7,640 nucleotides of DNA from an uncultured Spirochaetaceae bacterium (GCA_902796985.1 CADBRC010000351.1:1-7640), one strand, 5' to 3'. Shown: positions 1-5,247, counted from the first letter of the stretch. Notes: generated from the letters alone by a model not told the origin. Numbers and translations are program-made.

Positions 1-182
1 CAGCCCTCCTGGGCAGCGTGGTCTCAAGCAACATGGGCGGCCTGCTCTCCGGCCTTTTGGGCGGGAGCTCTTCCGCGCAGTCCGGCGCGACCGTGAAGCC
101 CGGGTCGGCAAAGCCCGGCAGCAGCGGCAAGCAGGATTTGGCAGGAGCCGCCGTCAGCCTTTTGGGCAGCCTGCTAAAATAA
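1..182 (+). CDS. C-terminal end of an unrecognised Gly/Ser/Leu-rich protein (5' end outside window)
   Basis: An open frame enters from the left edge; its first full codon is at base 3 and it ends at the TAA at 180-182, giving 59 visible residues. The text is low in complexity: a GGLLSGLLGG stretch that resembles a glycine-zipper or DUF937-like hydrophobic segment, then a Ser/Gly/Pro/Lys linker (about residues 22-44), then a short hydrophobic tail ending in LLGSLLK. There is no catalytic motif, and the rest of the protein is not in view, so no function can be given. The codon choice (GC-rich third positions, GGC and AGC common) matches the neighbouring genes, which supports real coding. It ends about 20 nt before the rplM promoter, and I see no convincing hairpin plus T-tract terminator between them. 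Confidence 0.6.
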   Translation, partial: ALLGSVVSSNMGGLLSGLLGGSSSAQSGATVKPGSAKPGSSGKQDLAGAAVSLLGSLLK

Positions 183-201
183 GCCCTGCTCAAATAAGGA
201 C

Positions 202-231
202 TTGACTAAACGGGGAATAAAATGCTATAGT
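202..231 (+). promoter_or_regulatory. Sigma-70-type promoter for the rplM-rpsI-recX operon
   Basis: TTGACT at 202-207 matches the -35 consensus at 5 of 6 bases, and TATAGT at 226-231 matches the -10 at 5 of 6, with an 18-bp spacer. A TG one base before the -10 (223-224) adds an extended -10 element. The expected transcription start is near A237, leaving a leader of about 100 nt before the rplM ATG. A strong promoter is what a ribosomal protein operon should have. It is the best-looking promoter in the window. Confidence 0.75.
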
Positions 232-248
232 TTTTTACCGCGTACATT

Positions 249-275
249 TTGCAGACAACTGCTCATTGTCTGTAG
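249..275 (+). promoter_or_regulatory. Hairpin in the rplM mRNA leader, possible autoregulatory element
   Basis: Bases 249-258 pair with 266-275 to form a 10-bp stem (7 central perfect pairs, CAGACAA with TTGTCTG, plus U-A and two G-U pairs) around a 7-nt loop. It begins roughly 12 nt after the predicted transcription start. A second, weaker structure can be drawn downstream: ACCGAG near 280 with CTCCGGT near 300, with one bulged C. Ribosomal protein operons are often controlled by such leaders, and an L13 leader family is known in Firmicutes. I do not see enough to assign this hairpin to that family. There is no T-tract after the stem, so it is not a simple attenuator. Confidence 0.45.
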
Positions 276-337
276 GCATACCGAGGCAGGATGCAAGGCT
301 CCGGTTGCCAGAAGTTTTATTTGAAGGTACATATAAC

Positions 338-787
338 ATGGACGAGAAAGGTAAGAAATTTCAGACCGTCTTCAACAAGGGCGGCGAGACGAAGCACGAT
401 TGGTACATCATCGATGCGTCTGGCAAGACTTTGGGCCGTGTCGCCGCTGTCATAGCCGCGACTGTCCGTGGCAAGAACAAGCCGACCTACACGCCGAACG
501 AGGAGTGCGGGGATTATGTCGTCGTCATCAACGCCGATAAGGTTGTCGTTTCTGGAAAAAAGGAAACGGATATGCTCTACCGCCACTACACCGGTTATGT
601 CGGTGGGCTCAAGAGCGAGTCCTTTGGCTCCCTGCTTGCCCGCAAGCCGACCGAGCCGCTCAGGAAGACCGTCTGGGGAATGCTTCCCCACAACCGCTTG
701 GGACGCAAGCTCGTGAACTACGTCAAGATTTACGCTGGCAGCGAGCATCCCCATGTCGCCCAGAATCCCAAGCCTCTGGAAGTTTGA
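338..787 (+). CDS. rplM: 50S ribosomal protein L13
   Basis: This is an early-assembly protein of the large ribosomal subunit that binds 23S rRNA. The 149-residue product has the L13 landmarks in order: a DWYIIDASGKTLGR opening (residues 21-34), RGKNKPTYTP (44-53), GDYVVVINADKVVVSGKK (58-75), YRHYTGYVGGLK, ARKP, GMLPHNRLGR and a KIYAGSEHPH end. E. coli L13 has 142 residues, so this one carries a short N-terminal extension and is otherwise normal. I chose the ATG at 338 because GAAGG lies 10 nt upstream at 323-327. A longer reading from a TTG at 266 would start inside the leader hairpin and adds no conserved sequence. It is the first gene of an operon with rpsI, which begins 17 nt after its stop. 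Confidence 0.97.
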   Translation: MDEKGKKFQTVFNKGGETKHDWYIIDASGKTLGRVAAVIAATVRGKNKPTYTPNEECGDYVVVINADKVVVSGKKETDMLYRHYTGYVGGLKSESFGSLLARKPTEPLRKTVWGMLPHNRLGRKLVNYVKIYAGSEHPHVAQNPKPLEV

Positions 788-804
788 GTTAAAAGGAGTT
801 TACC

Positions 805-1197
805 GTGGTAACGAACATAGCTATTGGAACTGGTAGAAGGAAGACCGCCGTCGCCCGCGTGTTTCTGCGCGAGGGAAGCGGAAAGATTGTTGTGAACGGA
901 AAGGACGTGAAGGAGTACTTCCCCACCGATGAGGAAGTCCGCCTTGTCCACCAGCCGCTCCTTGTCACCTCAAACGATTCTAAGTTTGACATTCTTATCA
1001 ATGTTCAGGGTGGCGGACTCAACGGACAGGCTGCGGCCTGCCTGCACGGCATTTCACGCGCTTTGACCCAGGTTGATCCCAACTGCCGCACTGCCCTCAA
1101 GGCGAACGGCTACCTGACCCGCGACTCCCGTATGGTTGAGCGCAAGAAGTATGGTCAGAGGGGTGCCCGTAGGCGCTTCCAGTTCAGCAAGCGCTAA
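805..1197 (+). CDS. rpsI: 30S ribosomal protein S9
   Basis: This protein lies in the head of the small ribosomal subunit, and its C-terminal tail reaches the P-site tRNA anticodon stem-loop. The product has 130 residues, the same length as E. coli S9. It shows the GTGRRKTAVARV motif (residues 8-19), the GKIVVNGKD segment, the GGGLNGQAAA helix and the highly basic end RRRFQFSKR with the invariant final Lys-Arg. Translation starts at a GTG at 805; a good Shine-Dalgarno, AAAAGGAG, at 791-798 decides this. rplM-rpsI is one of the most conserved gene pairs in bacteria. The next gene, recX, begins 19 nt after the stop and is probably on the same transcript. Confidence 0.97.
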   Translation: MVTNIAIGTGRRKTAVARVFLREGSGKIVVNGKDVKEYFPTDEEVRLVHQPLLVTSNDSKFDILINVQGGGLNGQAAACLHGISRALTQVDPNCRTALKANGYLTRDSRMVERKKYGQRGARRRFQFSKR

Positions 1198-1216
1198 GGA
1201 TATATTTCCCTTTCGC

Positions 1217-1861
1217 ATGTTGATACGCGAAACAGAGCAGACTTCACCCGGCGTGTGGAAACTCACTCCGCCGGATGGGTCTGCCTTTTTTTTGCGCACG
1301 GACTATCTTTCCCTTCTTTCCCCCGATGTGCTGGAGCGGTCTTGCCACAGACTGTCTTCGTCCGGGGAGTCTTCCATTGAATTTTCCGATGAGCAGTATG
1401 AGGATGTGCTTTCCGCTTCCCTTGCGTATTCCGCCGAGACGCTGGCGATGTCCTATCTGGCCCGGGCGGAGCAGTGCCGGGCGGGGCTGACAGCGAAACT
1501 TGCCAAAAAGGGGCTTGACTGGCAGTACATCCAGACGGCCCTGGATTACCTGGAGGGGAGGGGATACCTGAGCGACAGGAGGTTCGCCGGGGCCTGGCTC
1601 CGCAGCCGGGCGATAGACCACGCAGAGGGGCGGCTCCGGCTGGGGGCGGAACTTGCCGCACGGGGAATCGGCAGGGATGACGCGGCTGCCGCCCTCGACG
1701 AGTTTTTCAGCGAGAACGACGAGGGCGAGCTGTGCAGGAAGGCCCTTGCGCGCGGCATGCGGACATGCCGCGACAGGGAGAAGCTGTATCGCTCGCTGCT
1801 CCGCAAGGGCTTCACTGCAGCCGAAATCCGCGAGGCGATGCAGGACGTTCTGCCGGCCTAG
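1217..1861 (+). CDS. recX: Regulatory protein RecX
   Basis: RecX proteins bind RecA filaments and usually inhibit strand exchange and the RecA coprotease. The product has 214 residues. The RecX core occupies about residues 77-212 as three helical repeats: [20 protein letters not shown] followed by [36 protein letters not shown]; and a third, more divergent repeat ending [17 protein letters not shown]. The first 70 or so residues resemble the variable N-terminal domain found in many RecX proteins and contain no motif I know. The start is the ATG at 1217. The only Shine-Dalgarno-like sequence, AAGGA, overlaps the rpsI stop and sits 16 nt away, so initiation may be weak or coupled to rpsI. An upstream TTG frame inside rpsI is less likely. 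No recA is visible; the link to ribosomal genes recalls Treponema. Confidence 0.88.
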   Translation: MLIRETEQTSPGVWKLTPPDGSAFFLRTDYLSLLSPDVLERSCHRLSSSGESSIEFSDEQYEDVLSASLAYSAETLAMSYLARAEQCRAGLTAKLAKKGLDWQYIQTALDYLEGRGYLSDRRFAGAWLRSRAIDHAEGRLRLGAELAARGIGRDDAAAALDEFFSENDEGELCRKALARGMRTCRDREKLYRSLLRKGFTAAEIREAMQDVLPA

Positions 1862-3039
1862 CCGTTCAGCCTGCGGTTGGCTTCTATGAGGGTGAGGCGT
1901 TTTTCCACCTGTCCGCGGGAAGTCAGGCTGTCGGCGGGTGTGTTCAGGCAGTAGTCAACCATGCGGTCCACCGTGCTTTCCGCGACGTGCATGCGGGTAT
2001 CGCTTGAAGCATAGTAGATGAGAAGCCTTCCGTCATCGTCCGCAATCGCCCCGTTCGTGAACACGACGTTGCTGACATCGCCGGTCCGCTCTTCCCCTTC
2101 GGGGGCAATCAGGTAGCCGGAGGGGCTTGCGATGACTTTTGTCGGGTCGTCAAGGCTTGTCATAAAGGCATAGATGACGTAGCGGAGGCCTGCCGCCGTG
2201 TTCCGCACGCCGTGGGCGATGAAGAGCCAGCCCTTGTCCGTCTTTATGGGAACCGCTCCGCCCCCGTTCTTTACTTCCTTTATCGTATGGTAGACCTTGG
2301 GGTCGATTATCTTTTCGTCCGTGACCTCTGGATGTTCCATGCTGTCACTGAATCCTGCACAGATGCCGCCGCCTGAGCCGGTCTCGATGAAGCCGTCCTG
2401 CGGCCTCGTGTAGAAGAGGTACTTGCCGTTCACGAATTCGGGGTGCAGGACGACGTTGCGCTGCTGGCTGCTTTTGCTTTTGAGGTCGGGAAGGCGCTCC
2501 CAGTGCACTAAGTCCTTAGTCCTGACGATGCCGGCGGCGGCCGTTGCAGACGAGGTGTCGCCTTTGGGGGCGGACTTGTCTTTGCGTTCGCTGCAGAAGA
2601 TGCCGTAAATCCAGCCGTCCTCGTGCCGGGTCAGCCGCATGTCGTATACGTTGACATCTTCCTCCCCGGCTTGTGGCAGGAGGATGGGCAGTCCTTTGAA
2701 CTCGAAGCTGTCGGTTCCGTTGGGGCTTTCGGCGACGGCGAAGAAGGACTTGCGGTCAGCTCCCTCGACGCGGACGACCAGGCAGTACTTGCCGTTCAGC
2801 TTTATCGCTCCGGCGTTAAAGGCGGCGTTTATGCCCATCCGCTCCATGAGGTAAGGGTTGGTCTTTGGGTTCAGGTCGTAACGCCAGTCGAGCGGCGTGT
2901 GGGCTGCCGTGATGACCGGGTTCTTGTAGCGGAGGAAAATGCCGTTGCCGGGATAAACCGGGGAATTCGGCATCCGTATGAGGGCTTCGTGCTCAGCGGT
3001 GAGCAGGGCAAGCCTGTCCTGAAAGTTTTGCATCATCAT
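1858..3039 (-). CDS. GH130 family 4-O-beta-D-mannosyl-D-glucose phosphorylase
   Basis: The closest family I recognise is GH130 subfamily 1, whose Bacteroides fragilis and Ruminococcus albus members split mannosyl-beta-1,4-glucose with phosphate into mannose 1-phosphate and glucose. The enzyme is cytoplasmic and works after beta-mannan uptake and epimerisation of mannobiose. The product has 393 residues, close to the roughly 390 of those enzymes, with no signal peptide. It has long near-identical stretches: [14 protein letters not shown] (44-57), [20 protein letters not shown] (89-108), [19 protein letters not shown] (131-149), [11 protein letters not shown] (192-202), [17 protein letters not shown] (210-226), [10 protein letters not shown] (250-259), HGVRN (276-280) and [11 protein letters not shown] (315-325). 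Asp133 in VYDMRL matches the catalytic general acid. Three ATGs stand in a row; the third (3033) aligns best with the Bacteroides start. There is no clear Shine-Dalgarno. No epimerase, transporter or mannanase is nearby. Confidence 0.9.
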   Translation of the reverse strand: MMMQNFQDRLALLTAEHEALIRMPNSPVYPGNGIFLRYKNPVITAAHTPLDWRYDLNPKTNPYLMERMGINAAFNAGAIKLNGKYCLVVRVEGADRKSFFAVAESPNGTDSFEFKGLPILLPQAGEEDVNVYDMRLTRHEDGWIYGIFCSERKDKSAPKGDTSSATAAAGIVRTKDLVHWERLPDLKSKSSQQRNVVLHPEFVNGKYLFYTRPQDGFIETGSGGGICAGFSDSMEHPEVTDEKIIDPKVYHTIKEVKNGGGAVPIKTDKGWLFIAHGVRNTAAGLRYVIYAFMTSLDDPTKVIASPSGYLIAPEGEERTGDVSNVVFTNGAIADDDGRLLIYYASSDTRMHVAESTVDRMVDYCLNTPADSLTSRGQVEKRLTLIEANRRLNG

Positions 3040-3045
3040 GGCTCA

Positions 3046-3074
3046 AGTTTAGCGTTGTTTAGGTAAAATGTAAA
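3046..3074 (-). promoter_or_regulatory. Candidate promoter of the GH130 phosphorylase gene
   Basis: Read on the minus strand, TTTACA (3074-3069, 5 of 6 to the -35 consensus) is followed after 17 bp by TAAACT (3051-3046, 4 of 6 to the -10). The expected transcription start falls at or next to the A of the first ATG at 3039, which would make the message leaderless or nearly so; no good Shine-Dalgarno is present. The region is much richer in A and T than the flanking genes, as promoters here tend to be. Confidence 0.4.
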
Positions 3075-3088
3075 GTGAAATTTACTTT
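3072..3088. promoter_or_regulatory. Palindromic operator candidate upstream of the GH130 phosphorylase gene
   Basis: AAAGTGAAATTTACTTT is a 17-bp imperfect palindrome: seven of the eight arm pairs match around a central base. It overlaps the upstream edge of the candidate -35 at 3069-3074. A perfect 10-bp palindrome, TTTAGCTAAA, follows at 3088-3097. TTTAG also recurs at 3048, 3058 and 3088, that is at steps of 10 and 30 bp, on one face of the helix. A repressor or activator site for sugar-responsive control is plausible. AT-rich DNA produces such patterns by chance, so this is only a candidate. Confidence 0.35.
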
Positions 3089-3109
3089 TTAGCTAAATGA
3101 GCCGGCTGC

Positions 3110-3134
3110 AAAAAATCGGTTACTTTTGTAACTG
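3110..3134 (-). terminator. Weak Rho-independent terminator after the pfkA-flavoenzyme operon
   Basis: On the minus strand, GTTAC (3132-3128), an AAAA loop and GTAAC (3123-3119) make a perfect 5-bp hairpin, with one more C-G pair beyond an A-C mismatch. Four bases later comes a run of six T (3115-3110). It lies 14 nt past the stop codon of the flavoenzyme gene and just ahead of the promoter region of the next gene on that strand, which is where a terminator should be. The stem is short and AU-rich, so read-through into the GH130 gene is likely to some degree. Confidence 0.5.
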
Positions 3135-3148
3135 GCTTGCCCCATAAA

Positions 3149-4030
3149 TTATGCAAGAAGTACGGGACGCTCCTCGCCGGCTTTCTCGCTGCACAGCGCG
3201 CTGACGATGGGGCGGCCGAGCAGGACCGTGTCTACCCCGTAGCTTGCAGCTTTTTTCATCTGCGAGCTGAGCCGGATGCCCCCGTCAACCCAGAGCTTGT
3301 AGCAGTTGGACCTGAGGACGGCGGCGTTTTCTTCCAGGAAGCGGGCAGTACTCCCCTCCCGGGTCTCCACGCGGCCCCCGTGGTTGGAGACGTAGATGAT
3401 GTCGGGCTTGACCTCTTTTACAGTCTCGATGTCTTCCTGCTTGAACACGCCCTTGATGGCGAACAGGGCCCCCCGGGCATTGAACCTTTTTTTCAGTTCC
3501 AGAAGCATCGCGGGGCTTTTCTGTTCCAGGTGGACGAGGTTCCGCATCGTGATGATGTTGTACGCGTCTATGTCTATGCCGAAAATCTCGGCTATGTCGT
3601 CCGCCCACTCTGAGCGTTCGAGTATCTTCTCGTTGGGGTAGGGCTTGATGAAGACTGCTGCCTTCGTGCCGGGGGTCCGCTTCCGCTGCTCCCGCACGGC
3701 TTCTATGCCGTACTGGAGCTTAAAGTCCGGCGTTCCGTCACCGATGGAAAGCTTTATGCCCCGTCCGCTTGCGAAGCGTATCAGGTCCATGTAGAAGGAC
3801 TTTTCGTCCGGATACCCTACGTTTTCCACGGCACCGGTTATCGGTGCGAGGCGAAGCTGGGGAATTTCCGCCCGCTCGCTCCCAAAAGCTATGCTGCTCC
3901 AGTCGTCGCAGTTGTGTATGAAGTTCCTGCTGTCAAGGGGACCGCCCATCCCGGGCATTTCTCCTATGCAGCCCGCCCCGTTGCAGACGGGGCAGAAGTG
4001 GCAGTTGAAGCTGTTTTCCGTGCCGGACAC
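3149..4030 (-). CDS. FMN-dependent alpha-hydroxy-acid oxidase/dehydrogenase family protein with N-terminal Cys cluster
   Basis: Members of this flavoprotein family oxidise 2-hydroxy acids such as L-lactate to 2-oxo acids with FMN bound in a TIM barrel. The 293-residue product shows the FMN-site pattern: Lys193 in FAIKGV, SNHGGR at 215-220 with the presumed catalytic His217, DGGIR at 249-253 (phosphate binding) and LGRP at 271-274. The N-terminus carries CHFCPVCNGAGC (Cys10, 13, 16, 21), followed by MPGMGG. I recall the same CPVCNG opening in the short clostridial alpha-hydroxy-acid oxidising proteins of unknown substrate. I start it at the GTG at 4030, because GGGAG lies 6 nt upstream; a GTG at 4066 would add 12 residues but has no ribosome site. 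It begins 1 nt after the pfkA stop, so it is very likely co-transcribed and translationally coupled. The substrate and electron acceptor cannot be read from the sequence. Confidence 0.8.
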   Translation of the reverse strand: MSGTENSFNCHFCPVCNGAGCIGEMPGMGGPLDSRNFIHNCDDWSSIAFGSERAEIPQLRLAPITGAVENVGYPDEKSFYMDLIRFASGRGIKLSIGDGTPDFKLQYGIEAVREQRKRTPGTKAAVFIKPYPNEKILERSEWADDIAEIFGIDIDAYNIITMRNLVHLEQKSPAMLLELKKRFNARGALFAIKGVFKQEDIETVKEVKPDIIYVSNHGGRVETREGSTARFLEENAAVLRSNCYKLWVDGGIRLSSQMKKAASYGVDTVLLGRPIVSALCSEKAGEERPVLLA

Positions 4031-4031
4031 G

Positions 4032-5117
4032 TCAGTCTCCCAGCCCGGTTCCGAGTTCGCGGGCACACTGAATCATGGGATGGTCGAGCGGGATGTTTTT
4101 TACCTTTCCTGCGACTTCCTCAAGGGGGACTCCGACTATCTTGCCGTTCTGCAGGGCGACGAGCTTTCCGAATTCCTCGTTCGCAAGGAAGTGGGCTGCT
4201 GCCGTCCCGTACTGGGTCGCGAGAATCCTGTCGTAGGGGGAAGGCGTGCCGCCCCTCTGCAGGTAGCCGAGGACGGTCACCCGTGATTCCAGATGGGTCG
4301 CCTCTTCAAGCTCGTGGGCGACGCGGTAGGCGATGGAGTAGGGCATTGCCAGCCTTGCCTTCTTGAATTCCTTCTTGGTCAGCAGGGCCTCGTCCTTGGA
4401 TTTCGCACCTTCGGCAACGACGATGATGGAAAAGTTTTTCCCTGCGTCACGCCGTTCCATCGCTTTCTGGGCGACGGAGTTGATGTCATACGGAATTTCG
4501 GGGATCAGGATGACGTCCCCGCCCCCGGCTATGCCGGAGTAGAGTCCGAGCCAGCCGGCCTTGTGCCCCATCACTTCTATGACCATGATGCGGCTGTGGC
4601 TGTGGGCAGTCGTGTGGATCCGGTCAATTGCATCGGTTGCTACGTCAAGCGCGGTATGGAAGCCGAAAGTCATGTCCGTCTTCTCTATGTCGTTGTCTAT
4701 CGTCTTGGGAAGGCCTATGACGTTGAGTCCCTCCTTGGCGAGCAGGCTTGCGGTCGTGTTGGTCCCGTTGCCGCCTATGCAGACAAGCGCGTCCAGCCCC
4801 CACTTCCGGTAGTTTTCCTTTATTGCCTCCACGGGAAGCAGGCCTGTTGCGGGGTCGGGCAGCGGATTCTTGAATGGCTTGTCGCGGGCAGTTCCGAGTA
4901 TCGTGCCTCCTACAGTCAGGAGACCGACGAGGTCATCGGATTTTATGGGGAACATGTCGCCCTGTACCAGGCCGCGGTAGCCGTTTCGTATCCCTATGGC
5001 GTTCATGCCGTACTGTATCTTTGCCGTGCGGCATACGGAGCGTATCGCGGCGTTCAGCCCCGGGGCATCTCCTCCGCTGGTCAGGATGCCGAATGTTTTG
5101 ACTTTCGAGTTTGCCAT
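4032..5117 (-). CDS. pfkA: 6-phosphofructokinase (group III-like, probably ATP-dependent)
   Basis: It phosphorylates fructose 6-phosphate to fructose 1,6-bisphosphate, the committed step of glycolysis, in the cytoplasm. The 361-residue product has the PFK signatures in order: TSGGDAPGLNA (13-23), IRNGYRGL (43-50), CIGGNGTNTTA (113-123), LPKTIDND (136-143) with catalytic Asp141, the substrate-binding EVMGHKAGWL (181-190), IPEIPYD (205-211) and GYLQRGGTPSPYDR (284-297). At the two positions that report the phosphoryl donor it has Gly118 (E. coli Gly104, ATP type) and Lys138 (E. coli Gly124; Lys is usual in PPi enzymes). This mix is typical of group III enzymes, several of which use ATP. Asn117 replaces the usual Asp103; I recall the same GGNGT in clostridial relatives. 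The length exceeds the 320 of E. coli PfkA. The ATG at 5117 has no Shine-Dalgarno but lies just after a perfect TATAAT. Confidence 0.92.
   Translation of the reverse strand: MANSKVKTFGILTSGGDAPGLNAAIRSVCRTAKIQYGMNAIGIRNGYRGLVQGDMFPIKSDDLVGLLTVGGTILGTARDKPFKNPLPDPATGLLPVEAIKENYRKWGLDALVCIGGNGTNTTASLLAKEGLNVIGLPKTIDNDIEKTDMTFGFHTALDVATDAIDRIHTTAHSHSRIMVIEVMGHKAGWLGLYSGIAGGGDVILIPEIPYDINSVAQKAMERRDAGKNFSIIVVAEGAKSKDEALLTKKEFKKARLAMPYSIAYRVAHELEEATHLESRVTVLGYLQRGGTPSPYDRILATQYGTAAAHFLANEEFGKLVALQNGKIVGVPLEEVAGKVKNIPLDHPMIQCARELGTGLGD
4037..4041 (-). promoter_or_regulatory. Shine-Dalgarno that sets the flavoenzyme start
   Basis: GGGAG on the minus strand (4041-4037) lies inside the last codons of pfkA, with a 6-nt spacer to the GTG at 4030-4028. 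The pfkA stop TGA (4034-4032) falls in the spacer, so ribosomes ending pfkA stop on top of the next start. This favours 4030 over the upstream GTG at 4066. Confidence 0.7.
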
Positions 5118-5124
5118 AGCATTT

Positions 5125-5154
5125 ATTATAGCAGAGAAAGAGACGGTTTGAAAA
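5125..5154 (-). promoter_or_regulatory. Promoter of the pfkA operon
   Basis: On the minus strand a perfect TATAAT (5130-5125) stands 7 nt before the pfkA ATG. A partial -35, TTTTCA (5154-5149, 4 of 6), lies 18 bp upstream of it. Transcription would then start at the ATG itself. The gap between -10 and ATG contains no Shine-Dalgarno, which fits a leaderless message. The promoter faces away from the response regulator gene and shares its control region. Confidence 0.55.
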
Positions 5155-5178
5155 GGGGAGGCGGGCCACGATTAATTT

Positions 5179-5227
5179 AGTGTTATCGAATCCTGTTATA
5201 ACACTGAATTTATTGTAAAAAACACTG
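5179..5227. promoter_or_regulatory. Phased AACACT repeats in the pfkA / response regulator intergenic region
   Basis: AGTGTT at 5179-5184 (the inverted copy), AACACT at 5200-5205 and AACACT at 5221-5226 lie exactly 21 bp apart, two helical turns. The first two belong to a perfect 8-bp inverted repeat (AGTGTTAT 5179-5186, ATAACACT 5198-5205), and the last two extend to AACACTG. A perfect palindrome, TGTTATAACA (5194-5203), sits in the middle. OmpR-type regulators usually bind repeated half-sites on one DNA face, so self-binding by the adjacent regulator is a natural reading. The site could govern the regulator operon, pfkA, or both. Confidence 0.5.
5194..5202 (+). promoter_or_regulatory. Possible extended -10 of the response regulator operon
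   Basis: TGTTATAAC contains TATAAC (5197-5202, 5 of 6 to the -10 consensus) with a TG one base before it. No acceptable -35 lies 16-18 bp upstream, so it would depend on the extended -10 or an activator. Transcription would begin near 5209, giving a leader of about 40 nt. It lies inside the TGTTATAACA palindrome, so a protein bound there would block or modulate it. Because the element is symmetrical it reads almost equally well on the other strand. Confidence 0.3.
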
Positions 5228-5247
5228 TTTGGGATTACCTTAAAGCT

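Noticed and set aside
266..337. Longer rplM reading frame from a TTG at 266
   Set aside because: It starts inside the leader hairpin and has no ribosome site, and its residues have no counterpart in L13 proteins; the ATG at 338 has GAAGG 10 nt upstream.
317..754. Minus-strand open frame opposite rplM
   Set aside because: It lies wholly within a certain ribosomal protein gene and has no independent support.
1136..1216. Extended recX frame beginning within rpsI
   Set aside because: It would overlap the conserved end of rpsI by about 60 nt from a TTG and add no RecX-like sequence.
2623..3066. Plus-strand open frame opposite the 5' half of the GH130 gene
   Set aside because: The sense frame aligns strongly with GH130 phosphorylases; the antisense translation has no recognisable features.
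3117..3134. The same hairpin read as a plus-strand terminator
   Set aside because: No plus-strand gene ends upstream of it and the T-tract exists only on the minus strand.
4031..4066. Upstream GTG start for the flavoenzyme overlapping pfkA by 35 nt
   Set aside because: No Shine-Dalgarno precedes 4066, while GGGAG is ideally placed for the GTG at 4030.
4293..5180. Plus-strand open frame (295 codons) opposite pfkA
   Set aside because: It is a shadow of pfkA on the other strand, rich in Gly, Val and Cys with no recognisable motif, and it runs through the pfkA promoter.
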